Assembly (NCBI RefSeq): GCF_029338195.1
Contig: NZ_CP119779.1
Span: forward strand, 1,488,001-1,552,000
Length of the DNA: 64,000 nt
Direction of reading: 5' to 3'
From: Haloarcula litorea
GTDB lineage: Archaea; Halobacteriota; Halobacteria; Halobacteriales; Haloarculaceae
A program made the translations under genes and the position numbers. Shown here in pieces: positions 53,125-62,341 of this stretch; positions within the stretch are counted from its first letter, which is position 1, and each line of letters begins with the position of its first letter. The notes under the pieces are model-generated. The model did not search any database, was not told the DNA's origin, and was given only the letters and a program-made list of their open reading frames with translations.

Positions 53125-54315
53125 TCACAGCAGCGAGAAGAGCGTCACCGTCTTCGGGTCGACACCGGACGCGTCGCTCGGGTCGCCGGGCGTCTCCGGG
53201 ACCGACACCGTCTCCGCCGCCAGCGGGACGGACAGTTCGACCGCGGCCCCGCCGAGATCGGCCTCCCGGATGTCGATCTCCCCGCCGTACTGCCGGAGGA
53301 CCGACGCCGCCAGGAACAGGCCGAGCCCGTCCCCGTCGCTCTGGAGGCCCCGTTCGTTGGCCTCCAGCACGCGCTCGCGTGCGGCCGCCGGGATCCCGGG
53401 ACCGTCGTCGGCGACGGTCACCACGGCGGTTCCGGCGGTCACGGTGGCGCTCACCTCGACCGTCGGTCGGTCGCGATCGTTGTGCTCGACGGCGTTCTCC
53501 AGCACGCTCGCCAGCGCCCGTCCGAACAGGTCGTCGGCCCGGACCGTCCGGTCGGGCAGCGACTCGACTCGGACCGTCGCCTCGGGGTAGCGCTCCCGTG
53601 TCTCCGCGACCCGGGCCGGGACGACGGCCGGCAGCGCGACGGGTTCGAGGTCCGGCTCTCCGGTCAGCGTCCGCGTCAGCTCGCCGATGTTCTCGACCGT
53701 CTCCGCCATCCGGTCGGTTCGGTCGAGGACGGTCCGGGCCCACTCCTGCGGGTCGTCCTCGGTCCGCGTCGCGAGCAGTTCCGCCCGTCCCCGGACGACC
53801 GTGAGGCTGTTGAGCAGCTGGTGTCGCAGCGTCCGGTTCAACAGCTCGGTCGTCTCTCGCTGCCGTTCGAGGAGCTCCTGCTCGACCCGGGCCGCCGCCG
53901 CCGTCTCGGCGGAACGGCGCGCCTGTACGCTGTAGACCCCGACCAACAGACCGAACAGCCCGCCGGCGATGATCTCGGTCAGCAGTCGGACCCCGACCGG
54001 GACGGTCGGCTGTCCGACCGCGCGCAACAGAACGGGCCAGAGCCCGAGACAGGCCATCACGACCAGTCCGCCGGTGAACCACTGGATCACCGTGTCGCGG
54101 TCGCCGAACCCGTCGGTCCGGCGGAGCTTCAGTCCCTGCCACACTGCGACGCCGGTGAACGCCGCCGGCAGCATAACGTCCAGCAGGGCGTAGGCCGGCA
54201 CCGCGACCTGCAACCAGACGACGACCGTCAGCGTCCCCAGAGCCATCAGACTCACCGTCGGGACCCACCACTCGCGGATCTGGCGCGCAGGTCCCAACCC
54301 CTCGCGTTCGTCCAT
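53125..54315 (-). CDS. Membrane-bound histidine kinase (four-TM)
   Basis: A 396-residue sensor kinase. About four hydrophobic segments occupy residues 15-135 (VSLMALGTLTVVVWLQVAV, LLDVMLPAAFTGVAVWQ, WFTGGLVVMACLGLWPVLL, LLTEIIAGGLFGLLVGVYS). The dimerisation helix has the H-box TLRHQLLNSLTVV. The ATPase domain has an N-box SVLENAVEHND, G1 VADDGPGIP and G2 GDGLGLFLAA. The sensor is the membrane part itself; the stimulus is unknown. The start is ATG 54315. It is the downstream gene of a sensory block with the Bat regulator, on the same strand and 168 bases from it. Confidence 0.88.
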   Translation of the reverse strand: MDEREGLGPARQIREWWVPTVSLMALGTLTVVVWLQVAVPAYALLDVMLPAAFTGVAVWQGLKLRRTDGFGDRDTVIQWFTGGLVVMACLGLWPVLLRAVGQPTVPVGVRLLTEIIAGGLFGLLVGVYSVQARRSAETAAAARVEQELLERQRETTELLNRTLRHQLLNSLTVVRGRAELLATRTEDDPQEWARTVLDRTDRMAETVENIGELTRTLTGEPDLEPVALPAVVPARVAETRERYPEATVRVESLPDRTVRADDLFGRALASVLENAVEHNDRDRPTVEVSATVTAGTAVVTVADDGPGIPAAARERVLEANERGLQSDGDGLGLFLAASVLRQYGGEIDIREADLGGAAVELSVPLAAETVSVPETPGDPSDASGVDPKTVTLFSLL

Positions 54316-54337
54316 CTTCGTTGATATATAAACGAAC

Positions 54338-54347
54338 TATAATATAT
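54338..54347 (-). promoter_or_regulatory. AT-rich promoter region of the histidine kinase gene
   Basis: TATAATATAT lies 23-32 bases before ATG 54315 (minus strand), within an AT-rich patch of about 30 bases (54323-54353) that also holds GATATATAAAC. In such GC-rich DNA this patch stands out. It implies that the kinase has its own promoter, separate from the Bat gene upstream. Confidence 0.5.
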
Positions 54348-54452
54348 GTGTTTTCCCTGCTTCACCCGTCGAAACGGCGGGGACCGTGGTCCGTCCCTCA
54401 GCCTGGGACCTGGCTCCCGCTCCACGGCTCGCTGGTGCTCGCCGTTCCGCGC

Positions 54453-54482
54453 CGAGGCGCTTCGCTGACGCTCAGCGCCTCG
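54453..54482 (-). terminator. Hairpin at the 3' end of the Bat regulator gene
   Basis: Arms CGAGGCGCT (54453-54461) and AGCGCCTCG (54474-54482) pair over nine bases around a 12-base loop. They lie immediately after the Bat stop codon. There is no T run directly behind, so a terminator or RNA-stability function is only probable. Confidence 0.45.
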
Positions 54483-56870
54483 CTACCCCTCGAACAGCTC
54501 CTCGAACACCTTCTGCTGGGCGGCCCGCAGGTGCTGGTGGTAGGTCGGCCGCGAGATGTCCATCGCGCCGGCGAGTTCGTCCCCGTCGACCTCGCGGGGC
54601 CACTCGAAGAACCCGCCCAGATACGCCGTCCGCAGGGCCGTCTCCTGGCGGTCGGTGAACCGGTCCGACAGCGAGGCCCGGAACTCCTGGCGGGTCTGGA
54701 CCGGCCGCTCGTGTTCGTGGTAGCCGGCCAGGTCGGTGCCGTCGTAGTTGTCTTCGACCAGCGAGAACACCTCGCGGGCGTCGGCCTCGTAGGGGAGTTC
54801 GATCGTGTAGCTGGCCACGCCGTTCTCGCCGCCGATGTCCCGCGGGACGGCCCCGTGGTCGACCAGCCTCGCCAGCAGCGACGTCTCGACGGTGACGTCG
54901 AACAGCGCCTCGCCCTCGTGTTCGACCACGAGCGTCGCGTCGGTCACGGTGTCCTCGTCGGCGAGCGCGTCCAGTACCGCCTCGCTGTCGGCCCCCTCGG
55001 CGGTGAGGTACACCCGCAGCGACCCGTCGTCGTTCATCACCAGTTCGTTGGCCGACAGCGTCGCGCCGGTGCCGGCCGACAGCCGGCTGGCCAGCAGGTC
55101 CCGGTCGTCGACGGTGAAGGAGAGTTCGATGACCTTGTCGGCCGAGAGGATCTTGCCGCTCTCGATGGCGTTGATGGCGTTCGCGACCGCCCGGCCCAGC
55201 GACTCCAGGACCACCCGCTCTCGGTCGTCGAAGGCGTCGGGCCGGTCGCTACAGACGTAGAGCACGCCGTACGTCGAGTCCGTGTACGACAGCGGGATCG
55301 CCATCAGCGACGCGACGCCGGCCTCGGCGGCCCGCTGGCCCCACTCGCCGGCGTCGGCGACGTCGCCGACCACCTCGGCCGTGTGGTCGGTCAGCGCCCT
55401 CGCCCCGGGGTCGCCGTCGGCGACCGACAGCGAGACGCCGTCCATCGACACCGGGGCCTCCCCGGCCCACGCCCGCGCCTCGATGGACTCGCCCCGGACG
55501 TCCGGTCGGCCGACGAAGGCGAAGGTGTACGGCTCGGTCGCGGCGACCTCCTCGCAGACCCCGGTCTCGACCGCCTCGCGGGTGGTCGCGGCGACCAGCA
55601 TCTCGATGGTGTTCTCGACGAGCCCGTTGATGCGTTCGAGGATGGTCGCGATGCGCTCGCGGGTCTCGCGGACCTCCTGCTCGCGTTTGGCGCGGTTGCA
55701 GGCCGCGGCGGCGTTGGTCGCCAGCAGCTCGACGACCTGGCGGTCGATGTCGTCGAGCGCCCCCGCCTCGGCCGCCATCACGCTCAGGGTCCCGTGGACG
55801 CCGATGGGCACGTACAGTCCCGACGCGACCGTCGTCCCGTCGGCGAGGTCGTGGGGGGCGTCGCGGGCGACGCCCTCGCCGGAGGCGAACACCGTCCCGA
55901 CGGGTTCCTCGTCCAGTTCGTAGACGCGCCCCTCGCCCAGCGTCTCGACCGCGGCGTCGGTGGCCGCCGCGGGGCGGAGTCGCTTCGCGTCGGCGTCGTA
56001 CAGGTGGACCGCCGCGATCTCCAGGCCGAGGACGCGCTCGGCCGCGCTCGCGACGACGTCCGCGACCTCCTCGCGGCTGGGTGCCTGCATCAGCGACTGG
56101 GAGGTCTCCTGGAGCGCCGACAGCATCTCCTCGCGGCGCTTCCGCTCGGTCACGTCGCGGATGACGCCCGCCGTCCCGCGAAACGTGCCGTCGGGACCGT
56201 ACAGCACCGTCATGTGGTCCTCACAGGGGACCGTCTCGCCGTCGGCCCGGCGCAGTTCGAGTTCGAACGTCGTCTCCACGTCGTCCGGTCCCTCGGCCGA
56301 GAGCAGTTGCCGGAGCTTGTCCTCGGCGAGTTCGACGGTCCCGCGGTCCTTGATGACCGCCGTGTGTTCGCCCAGCAGCTCGTCCACGTCGTGGCCGGTC
56401 AGGTCCGCCATCGCGTCGTTGACGAACACGAACTCCCCCTCGTCGTCGAGCGCGTAGACCCCGTCGTCGAGCGCGCCGACGACCTCGGCGTAGCGATCGA
56501 ACCCCCCGAGGCTCGCCGTCCGGCCGGCCCCGCTCGTGACCGCTCGCTCGATTCGATGTGCGAGCACGGCGTGGTCCCCCTCGCCGCCCCGCCGGACGTA
56601 GTCCGTCGCGCCGTCGGCCAGCACGCCACTCGGGTCCCCGTCGTCGAAGACGACGACGGGGAGCGCCCCGTCCCCGTCGCGCGGTCGCGTCACGGCTTCC
56701 GGCGAGTCCCCGTCGAGCGTGACGACGCAGTCGACGTCGGGGGCCTCCGACTGCAGGTCGGCCCCGGTCAGTACGTCGAACCCGTCGCGCTCCGCCCGGA
56801 GCGCCTCCGCCGTCGCACTGACAGTCTCGTCGTCGCCCCCACAGACCAGGACGCGTGACACCGTACGCAT
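54483..56870 (-). CDS. Bat-type regulator: pseudo-receiver, PAS, two GAF-like, HTH_10
   Basis: A 795-residue bacterio-opsin-activator family regulator. Residues 1-115 resemble a receiver domain without the standard acidic pocket (VLVCGGDDETVS; LADGATDYVRR). PAS: about 120-240 (YALDDEGEFVFVNDAMADLTG). GAF-like 1: about 250-400. GAF-like 2: about 410-570 (LMAIPLSYTDSTYGVLYV). The Bat domain spans 575-740. The C-terminal HTH_10 includes RFTDRQETALRTAYLGGFFEWPR and MDISRPTYHQHLRAAQQ. Such proteins sense oxygen, light or redox state and switch target genes. The start is ATG 56870. It is flanked by two histidine kinase genes. Confidence 0.9.
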   Translation of the reverse strand: MRTVSRVLVCGGDDETVSATAEALRAERDGFDVLTGADLQSEAPDVDCVVTLDGDSPEAVTRPRDGDGALPVVVFDDGDPSGVLADGATDYVRRGGEGDHAVLAHRIERAVTSGAGRTASLGGFDRYAEVVGALDDGVYALDDEGEFVFVNDAMADLTGHDVDELLGEHTAVIKDRGTVELAEDKLRQLLSAEGPDDVETTFELELRRADGETVPCEDHMTVLYGPDGTFRGTAGVIRDVTERKRREEMLSALQETSQSLMQAPSREEVADVVASAAERVLGLEIAAVHLYDADAKRLRPAAATDAAVETLGEGRVYELDEEPVGTVFASGEGVARDAPHDLADGTTVASGLYVPIGVHGTLSVMAAEAGALDDIDRQVVELLATNAAAACNRAKREQEVRETRERIATILERINGLVENTIEMLVAATTREAVETGVCEEVAATEPYTFAFVGRPDVRGESIEARAWAGEAPVSMDGVSLSVADGDPGARALTDHTAEVVGDVADAGEWGQRAAEAGVASLMAIPLSYTDSTYGVLYVCSDRPDAFDDRERVVLESLGRAVANAINAIESGKILSADKVIELSFTVDDRDLLASRLSAGTGATLSANELVMNDDGSLRVYLTAEGADSEAVLDALADEDTVTDATLVVEHEGEALFDVTVETSLLARLVDHGAVPRDIGGENGVASYTIELPYEADAREVFSLVEDNYDGTDLAGYHEHERPVQTRQEFRASLSDRFTDRQETALRTAYLGGFFEWPREVDGDELAGAMDISRPTYHQHLRAAQQKVFEELFEG

Positions 56871-56996
56871 CACCTAACTGGTTAGCAAGTCGGCGGTACA
56901 AAGGTGTTGTCCTGCCCGGCGGGCGGCACCGCGAACGCGCTCGCAGTCGCGTCGCGAGCCACCAAGAACTATCCACCGTCGGCTGTAGTAGGGTGT

Positions 56997-58133
56997 ATGG
57001 AAAGCGGCTGGTCGTCTACGGGCGTCCCCGAGAGCCTCACCGCGCCGCTCCGACGCGTCTCCTCGCTGCTCCCCGCGTCCGAACTCGGCGGGCCGGTCCT
57101 CCTCGCGGGGCTCGGGCTCGGTCACGCCGCCGTCGCCGTCTGGAACGCCGCCCGGGAACTCTCGCGGTTCGGGATCGAGCTGGGTCCGGCGATCGCGTTC
57201 GTGCTCGTGGCCGGTCCGGGGGTCGGCCTCTGTCTCGCGGGGGCACGACTGTCCAGCAGTCCGCTCGACACGGACGACCGCTGGCTCGTCGGCTGGAGCG
57301 CCACCGGCGGCGCGGTCCTGCTGGGCACGATCGTCTACCTCTCGATGCTGGTCCGGCTCGCCGAGGGCCGCCCGATCTCCGAGCCGGTCTTCGTGCTCGG
57401 GATGACCAGCGGGATGGGCGGCGTCGCCGGTGCCGCGGTCGGCACCCTCTACGCCCGGGCGCTCCGGGCTGCAAACGAGGCCGAGCAGCGACGCACGCAG
57501 CTGGAGCTGCTGAGCAGCGTCTTCCGGCACGACGTGCTCAACAGTATGATCATCATCCGCGGGCGGGCGGACGTCCTCGCCGAGGAGGCGGAGGGACGCG
57601 AACGGGAGTTCGCCGAGTCGATCCACGAGCACAGTCAGACGGTGATCGAGCTCGCCGAGCGGGTCAAGGACGTGATCGCCACCATCAGCGACTCCGGTGC
57701 CCTCGAACTGACCCCCACCCGGCTCGAACCGATCGTCGAGCGCCAGCTCGCGCCGTTCCGGAGCAGCCACGACGACGTGCGGTTCGAGACCGACGTCGAC
57801 GACGTGGCCGTCCTCGCCGACGACATCCTCGAAGAGGTCGTCGGGAACCTGCTTGACAACGCCGTCGAGCACGGCACCGACGGCGGCGGCGACGTGATCA
57901 GCGTCACGACGGAGCGCCGGGACGGTCGGGTCCGGCTCAGGATCGCCGACACCGGCCCCGGCGTCCCCGACGAGCTGAAAGACCGGCTGTTCGAGCGCGG
58001 GACGTCCGAGACCGGGAGCGGGTTCGGGCTCTTCTTCGTCGCGACGATGGTCGACCACTACGGCGGCGACGTGTGGGTCGAGGACGCCGACGACGGCGGT
58101 GCCGCCTTCGTCGTCGAACTCGACGCGGCGTAG
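56997..58133 (+). CDS. Membrane-bound histidine kinase
   Basis: A 378-residue sensor kinase. Three to four hydrophobic segments lie in residues 30-150 (GPVLLAGLGLGHAAVAVW, LGPAIAFVLVAGPGVGLCL, WSATGGAVLLGTIVYLSML, VLGMTSGMGGVAGAAVG). The H-box is VFRHDVLNSMIIIRGRADVL. The N-box is VGNLLDNAVEHGTD, G1 IADTGPGVPD and G2 GSGFGLFFVA. It lacks a PAS domain. ATG 56997 is chosen since the frame upstream overlaps the divergent Bat promoter. It is divergent from the Bat gene with 126 bases between. Confidence 0.88.
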   Translation: MESGWSSTGVPESLTAPLRRVSSLLPASELGGPVLLAGLGLGHAAVAVWNAARELSRFGIELGPAIAFVLVAGPGVGLCLAGARLSSSPLDTDDRWLVGWSATGGAVLLGTIVYLSMLVRLAEGRPISEPVFVLGMTSGMGGVAGAAVGTLYARALRAANEAEQRRTQLELLSSVFRHDVLNSMIIIRGRADVLAEEAEGREREFAESIHEHSQTVIELAERVKDVIATISDSGALELTPTRLEPIVERQLAPFRSSHDDVRFETDVDDVAVLADDILEEVVGNLLDNAVEHGTDGGGDVISVTTERRDGRVRLRIADTGPGVPDELKDRLFERGTSETGSGFGLFFVATMVDHYGGDVWVEDADDGGAAFVVELDAA

Positions 58134-58269
58134 CCGGCTCCGAGCGCCGCCCGGGCGGCTCGATCCCTCGCCGTGGCGAGCGGCCGCCGATCCGACGACG
58201 GGACCCGCTTCGCGCGTCTCCCGTGGCTATCGACCGACAGAACACTCCTCACGTCCGCTCGCCGCAGGA

Positions 58270-58340
58270 TGCGCCGGCCGGGAATTGAACCCGGGCTATT
58301 GGCTTGGGAAGCCAATGTCCTACCACTGGACCACCGGCGC
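58270..58340 (-). tRNA. tRNA-Gly (anticodon CCC)
   Basis: On the minus strand the acceptor GCGCCGG pairs with CCGGCGC, the discriminator base is A, and the D-arm reads GTGGTCCAGTGGTAGGACA. The anticodon stem TTGGC/GCCAA encloses loop TTCCCAA with anticodon CCC. The T-arm CGGGTTCAATTCCCG is complete. Length is 71 nt, without intron or encoded CCA. It reads GGG codons. Confidence 0.95.
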
Positions 58341-58417
58341 ACTTCGCTCACTCTGTTCGCTCGCGCGCCGAGGCTCGCGATTCCGCCGGAATCGCTCACC
58401 ACCGGCGCACTTCGCTC
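58330..58417. repeat. Duplicated 20-bp tRNA-Gly 5'-end segment
   Basis: The 20 bases ACCACCGGCGCACTTCGCTC occur at 58330-58349 and again at 58398-58417, 68 bases apart. The first copy covers the first eleven bases of the tRNA-Gly gene plus its flank. No integrase or insert lies between the copies, so the pair may be a trace of a small past duplication or recombination. Confidence 0.75.
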
Positions 58418-58586
58418 GCGTCCGCCACGGACGCGCCGCGTACCACCAACTACCTCGACGGGCGCACTTGAACGTAGCGTTTCCGGCGGGCGGGACGGGG
58501 TCGCCGGCCCGTGATAGGACTGGACGGCCGTCCGGAAATGCTGCGCCTATGGGTGAGTATTAGTGTCGGCCGTCCTACCCTCCGGT

Positions 58587-59420
58587 ATGGCCGAAGCCGA
58601 CACTGTCGTGCGGGCGGAGGACCCGCTCGACCTCACCTTCTCGGAGGCCGAACTCGACGCGCACCGCGAGCACATCACCGACTTCGTCGCGGGGCAGTTA
58701 GACGCCGCGGGCGTCGACCGGGCGGTCATCGGACTCTCCGGTGGCATCGACAGCACGCTGACGAGCCACCTCGCCGTCGAGGCGCTGGGCGAGGACGCGG
58801 TCCACGGCCTGGTGATGCCCAGCGAGGTCAACCGCGCGGAGAATATGAGCGACGCCGAGCGGGTGGCCGACGAGCTGCTGGGCATCGAGTACGACGTCGT
58901 CGAGATCAACCCCCTCGTCGACGCCTTCCTGAAGGCCTACCCCGACGCCGACGGCGACCAGATGGCCGTCGGGAACCTCCGGGTGCGCTGTCGGGCCGTG
59001 CTGAACTACCTCGTCGCGAACCACGAGGACGCGCTGGTGCTGGGGACCGGCAACCGCAGCGAGGCGCTGGTCGGCTACTACACGAAGTACGGCGACGGGG
59101 CCGTCGACTGCCACCCCATCGCGCCCCTGTACAAACAGCAGGTCCGGCAGCTCGCGAGCCACGTCGGCGTTCCCGACGACCTCGCCGAGAAGACCGCGAG
59201 CGCCGAGATGTGGAGCGGGCAGACCGACGCCGCCGAGATGGGGATGGACTACGACACGCTGGACTCGATCCTGGCCCTGCACGTCGACGGCGGCGTCCCG
59301 AAGTCGGCCACGGCCGCCCACATCGGCGTCCCCGAACGGGTCGTCGAGCAGGTCGTCGAGATGCACGAGACCAGCGCGCACAAGCGACAGATGCCGCCCG
59401 GGCCCGACCCGCTGTACTGA
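58587..59420 (+). CDS. nadE: NAD+ synthase
   Basis: A 277-residue ammonia-dependent NAD synthetase, which amidates nicotinic acid adenine dinucleotide using ATP. The PP-loop SGGIDS is at residues 51-56; LGTGNRSEALVGYYTKYGDGAVDCHPIAPLYK is the conserved substrate-binding block. There is no glutaminase domain, so free ammonia is the expected nitrogen source. ATG 58587 is chosen; GAGTATTAG lies about 30 bases upstream. The gene sits between tRNA-Gly and a small conserved gene. Confidence 0.95.
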   Translation: MAEADTVVRAEDPLDLTFSEAELDAHREHITDFVAGQLDAAGVDRAVIGLSGGIDSTLTSHLAVEALGEDAVHGLVMPSEVNRAENMSDAERVADELLGIEYDVVEINPLVDAFLKAYPDADGDQMAVGNLRVRCRAVLNYLVANHEDALVLGTGNRSEALVGYYTKYGDGAVDCHPIAPLYKQQVRQLASHVGVPDDLAEKTASAEMWSGQTDAAEMGMDYDTLDSILALHVDGGVPKSATAAHIGVPERVVEQVVEMHETSAHKRQMPPGPDPLY

Positions 59421-59473
59421 ACCGGGACGCCGCGTCCGCCCGGCCGTCCCGCGTCGTCGGTCCCGACTCATCG

Positions 59474-59480
59474 TTTTATT
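59474..59480 (+). promoter_or_regulatory. TATA-like box of the small conserved gene
   Basis: TTTTATT lies 30 bases before ATG 59504, the leaderless distance, in an otherwise GC-rich gap after nadE. It supports separate transcription of the downstream 129-residue gene. Confidence 0.5.
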
Positions 59481-59503
59481 GTCACTCCGGCCGTCGTCGG
59501 AGT

Positions 59504-59893
59504 ATGTCACACCGCGCCAACTACGCGCGCTGTCAGTTCCTCCAGCACCTCGGTCCCGACGCCGACTCGCTGGCCGTGCCGTGGGCCGAGTTCACCGGCG
59601 ACCGGACCGACCCCGTCGCGTTCGAGGTGCCGACGGCGACGCCGACCGACCCCTACGTCGAGGTGCAGGTCTACGACGTCGGCGACTACGACCACGACAT
59701 CCTGCTCAACGGGCGGGCGCTCTCGGGGTTCGACCTCCCGCCGGCGGAGGGGTGGCAGTACTGGATGGACGCCGTCGCCGACACCCACCTCCAGGGCGGC
59801 GAGAACACGCTGGCCTTCGAGCGGGCGGACACCGGCGAGGACGCGTTCGTCGTCGGGGTCGCCGTCGTCAACTGGAAGGAGCCGGTCGAGTGA
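59504..59893 (+). CDS. Conserved haloarchaeal beta-rich protein
   Basis: A 129-residue acidic protein rich in beta strands (YVEVQVYDVGDYDHDILLNGRAL, FVVGVAVVNWKEPVE) and with a GWQYWMDAV motif. It has no signal peptide or membrane helix. I believe it is the haloarchaeal DUF7383 family, from memory, and no function is known. The jelly-roll-like pattern could mean carbohydrate or ligand binding. The start is ATG 59504. Confidence 0.7.
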   Translation: MSHRANYARCQFLQHLGPDADSLAVPWAEFTGDRTDPVAFEVPTATPTDPYVEVQVYDVGDYDHDILLNGRALSGFDLPPAEGWQYWMDAVADTHLQGGENTLAFERADTGEDAFVVGVAVVNWKEPVE

Positions 59894-60033
59894 CTACTTA
59901 AAACACCGGCTCGTGGGTTCGAATCGCGTGCGAAGCTGTCACACGATACGGGTCGGTATCGGTCGCAGTGGCGCGGTTTCGGCGCTCGGGGTCGGCGTCG
60001 GCTCCCCCGCCCCGCTCGCCGCTTACCCGCACT

Positions 60034-60041
60034 TTTATATA
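60034..60041 (+). promoter_or_regulatory. TATA box of the thermosome gene
   Basis: TTTATATA lies 27-34 bases before ATG 60068. It is the clearest TATA box in the window and fits the highly expressed, heat-inducible chaperonin promoters known in haloarchaea. A leader of only a few bases is implied. Confidence 0.6.
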
Positions 60042-60067
60042 GAACCACATACAATCTTCGCCCGACT

Positions 60068-61747
60068 ATGAGCCAGCGTCAGATGCAGGGCCAGCCCATG
60101 ATCATTCTGGGCGAGGACGCCCAGCGGATGAAGGACAAGTCCGCACAGGAACACAACATCTCGGCCGCTCGCGCGGTCGCGGAGTCCGTACGCTCCACAC
60201 TCGGGCCGAAGGGAATGGACAAGATGCTCGTCTCCTCGATGGGCGACGTCACCGTCACGAACGACGGCGTCACCATCCTCTCGGAGATGGACATCGACAA
60301 CCCCACGGCCTCGATGATCGTCGAGGTCGCGGAGACCCAAGAGGACGAGGCCGGCGACGGCACCACCTCCGCCGTCGCCATCGCCGGCGAGCTCCTGAAG
60401 AACGCCGAGGACCTGCTCGACCAGGACATCCACCCGACGGCGATCATCAAGGGCTTCGACATGGCCGCCACGCAGGCCAAACAGGAGATCGAGGACATCG
60501 CGACCGACGTCGACCCCGACGACGAGGAGCTGCTGAAGAAGGTCGCCGAGACCTCGATGACCGGGAAGGGGGCCGAGCAGAACAAGGAACTGCTCGCTCA
60601 GATCATCGTCGACGCCGTCAACGCCGTCACCGTCGAGGCCGACGACGGCTCCGTCGTCGCCGACCTCGAGTACCTCAACATCGAGACCCAGACCGGTAGC
60701 TCCGCCGGCAACTCCGAGCTGCTGGAGGGCGCGGTCGTCGACAAGGACCCCGTCCACGAGGAGATGCCCACCGACGTCGACGACGCCGACGTCCTCCTGA
60801 TGGACACCGCCATCGAGCTGGAGGAGACCGAGGTCGACGCCCAGCTCTCCGTCGACGACCCGAGCCAGCTCCAGAACTTCCTCGACCAGGAGGAACAGCA
60901 GCTCAAGGACCTCGTCGACAAGATCGAGGCCACGGGCGCGAACGTCGTCTTCTGTCAGAAGAATATCGACGACATGGCCCAGCACTACCTCGCCCAGAAG
61001 GGCATCCTCGCGGTCAAGCGGGCCAAGAAGTCCGACATCGAGTTCCTCAAGGAGGTCCTCGGTGCCAGCGTCGTCTCGGACCTCGACTCCGCGAGCGAGG
61101 CCGACCTCGGCCACGGCTCTGTCTCCCGTGACGCGAGCGAGGGCCTGTTCTACGTCGAGGGCGGCGAGGACGCCCACGGCGTGACGCTGCTCCTGCGCGG
61201 CTCGACCGACCACGTCGTCGACGAGCTCGAACGCGGCGTCCAGGACGCGCTGGACGTCGTCGCCTCCACCGTCGCCAACGGCGCGGTGCTGGGCGGCGGC
61301 GGTGCCCCCGAGGTCGAGGTGGCCTCGCGCCTGCGCGACTACGCCGACGGCGTCGAGGGCCGCGAGCAGCTGGCCGTCGAGGCCTTCGCCGACGCGCTGG
61401 AGATCATCCCGCGCACCCTCGCGGAGAACGCCGGCCTGGACTCCATCGACACGCTGGTCGACCTCCGGGCGGCCCACGAGGACGGCGACGTCAGCGCCGG
61501 GCTGGACGTGTTCACCGGCGACGTCGAGAACACGCTCGACGCCGGCGTCGTCGAGCCGGCCCACGCCAAGCGCCAGGCCGTCTCCTCGGCCGCCGAGGCC
61601 GCGACCCTCGTGCTGAAGATCGACGACATCATCTCCGCCGGCGACCTCTCGACCTCCGGTGACGGGGACGAGGGCGGCCCCGGCGGCCCCGGCGGTGCCC
61701 CCGGCGGTATGGGCGGTATGGGCGGCGGCATGGGCGGCATGATGTAA
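60068..61747 (+). CDS. Thermosome subunit (group II chaperonin)
   Basis: A 559-residue group II chaperonin subunit that forms a double-ring folding machine in the cytoplasm. ATP-binding motifs: [31 protein letters not shown] and [10 protein letters not shown]. The helical protrusion and apical domains are complete. The C-terminus ends in Gly/Met-rich repeats ([12 protein letters not shown]) typical of thermosomes. Which paralogue (alpha, beta or gamma type) cannot be decided here. A strong TATA box precedes it and a GC hairpin follows the stop. Confidence 0.96.
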   Translation: MSQRQMQGQPMIILGEDAQRMKDKSAQEHNISAARAVAESVRSTLGPKGMDKMLVSSMGDVTVTNDGVTILSEMDIDNPTASMIVEVAETQEDEAGDGTTSAVAIAGELLKNAEDLLDQDIHPTAIIKGFDMAATQAKQEIEDIATDVDPDDEELLKKVAETSMTGKGAEQNKELLAQIIVDAVNAVTVEADDGSVVADLEYLNIETQTGSSAGNSELLEGAVVDKDPVHEEMPTDVDDADVLLMDTAIELEETEVDAQLSVDDPSQLQNFLDQEEQQLKDLVDKIEATGANVVFCQKNIDDMAQHYLAQKGILAVKRAKKSDIEFLKEVLGASVVSDLDSASEADLGHGSVSRDASEGLFYVEGGEDAHGVTLLLRGSTDHVVDELERGVQDALDVVASTVANGAVLGGGGAPEVEVASRLRDYADGVEGREQLAVEAFADALEIIPRTLAENAGLDSIDTLVDLRAAHEDGDVSAGLDVFTGDVENTLDAGVVEPAHAKRQAVSSAAEAATLVLKIDDIISAGDLSTSGDGDEGGPGGPGGAPGGMGGMGGGMGGMM

Positions 61748-61748
61748 G

Positions 61749-61769
61749 CGAGGGTCCGCAGGACCCTCG
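61749..61769 (+). terminator. Hairpin after the thermosome stop
   Basis: A perfect hairpin spans 61749-61769 with a 9-bp stem (CGAGGGTCC/GGACCCTCG) and a GCA loop, starting one base after TAA 61745-61747. A strong stem at this position could end or stabilise the chaperonin transcript. No T run follows directly. Confidence 0.5.
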
Positions 61770-62341
61770 ATGCCGAGCGGGGAACGCAGTGACCCGCGAG
61801 GCGAGACCACTTTCTGCACCTCACTCGCGCGGCTTTCAGTCCCGTCGCGCGCCTCCGGCCCGCGGTGATCGCTCGCCGCCGTCGAACCGGCGCGCTCCGC
61901 GCGCCGGACGCTCACCGTGATCGATTCCCGCTTTCGCGTTCGGCGAGTCCCTACTGCTTCGCGTCTGCCGCTCGGCACAAGACTTCACCAGCGGTACGGC
62001 AGTGGGTCGGTACGTGGCGGACCGCGCTCCTCGTCGCCGTCGCTCCCGCCTCCGCCGGCTGTTCGGGACAGATCGGCTCCTCGGGGACGGCCACCCCGAC
62101 GGCAACCGTATCTCCGACGGCCACACCCGCGGCGACCCCGGAGCGGACCGGTGGGTCGACGCGACCACTGTCGACAGTGAGCCGGCGACTACCCTGACCG
62201 ACGGGAGGGGGAGCTTGACCTCGTAGTCGAGACCGCTCTCGCCGGTCCGGCGGGTCACGGTTCGACGCACCCCTATCTGTCGGCGACGAATGCAAATTGA
62301 ACAAAACTTAAGTGTAAGTGAAGATATTCGGGAAAACGACC
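61770..62341. other. Gene-poor stretch with a possible decayed lipoprotein fragment
   Basis: About 570 bases without a convincing complete gene. In the plus frame near 62010-62195 a signal-peptide-like stretch (WRTALLVAVAPASAGC) is followed by a Thr/Pro/Ala linker (SGTATPTATVSPTATP) and a quick stop. This looks like the N-terminus of a haloarchaeal lipoprotein cut by decay. Codons before it are Arg-rich and lack a natural start. The right end (62300-62315) is AT-rich and probably holds the promoter of the next gene. Confidence 0.4.

Noticed and set aside
58330-58417. Integration site of a mobile element at tRNA-Gly
   Set aside because: Only 48 bases lie between the copies, and no integrase or foreign gene is nearby; kept only as a repeat.
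59905-59940. tRNA-like GGGTTCGAATC sequence after the small conserved gene
   Set aside because: The flanking bases do not pair as a T-stem, and no acceptor or anticodon arm can be built around it.
60035-61978. A 647-codon minus-strand frame over the thermosome gene
   Set aside because: It is a Val/Leu/Asp-rich shadow of the chaperonin and runs through its promoter and terminator.
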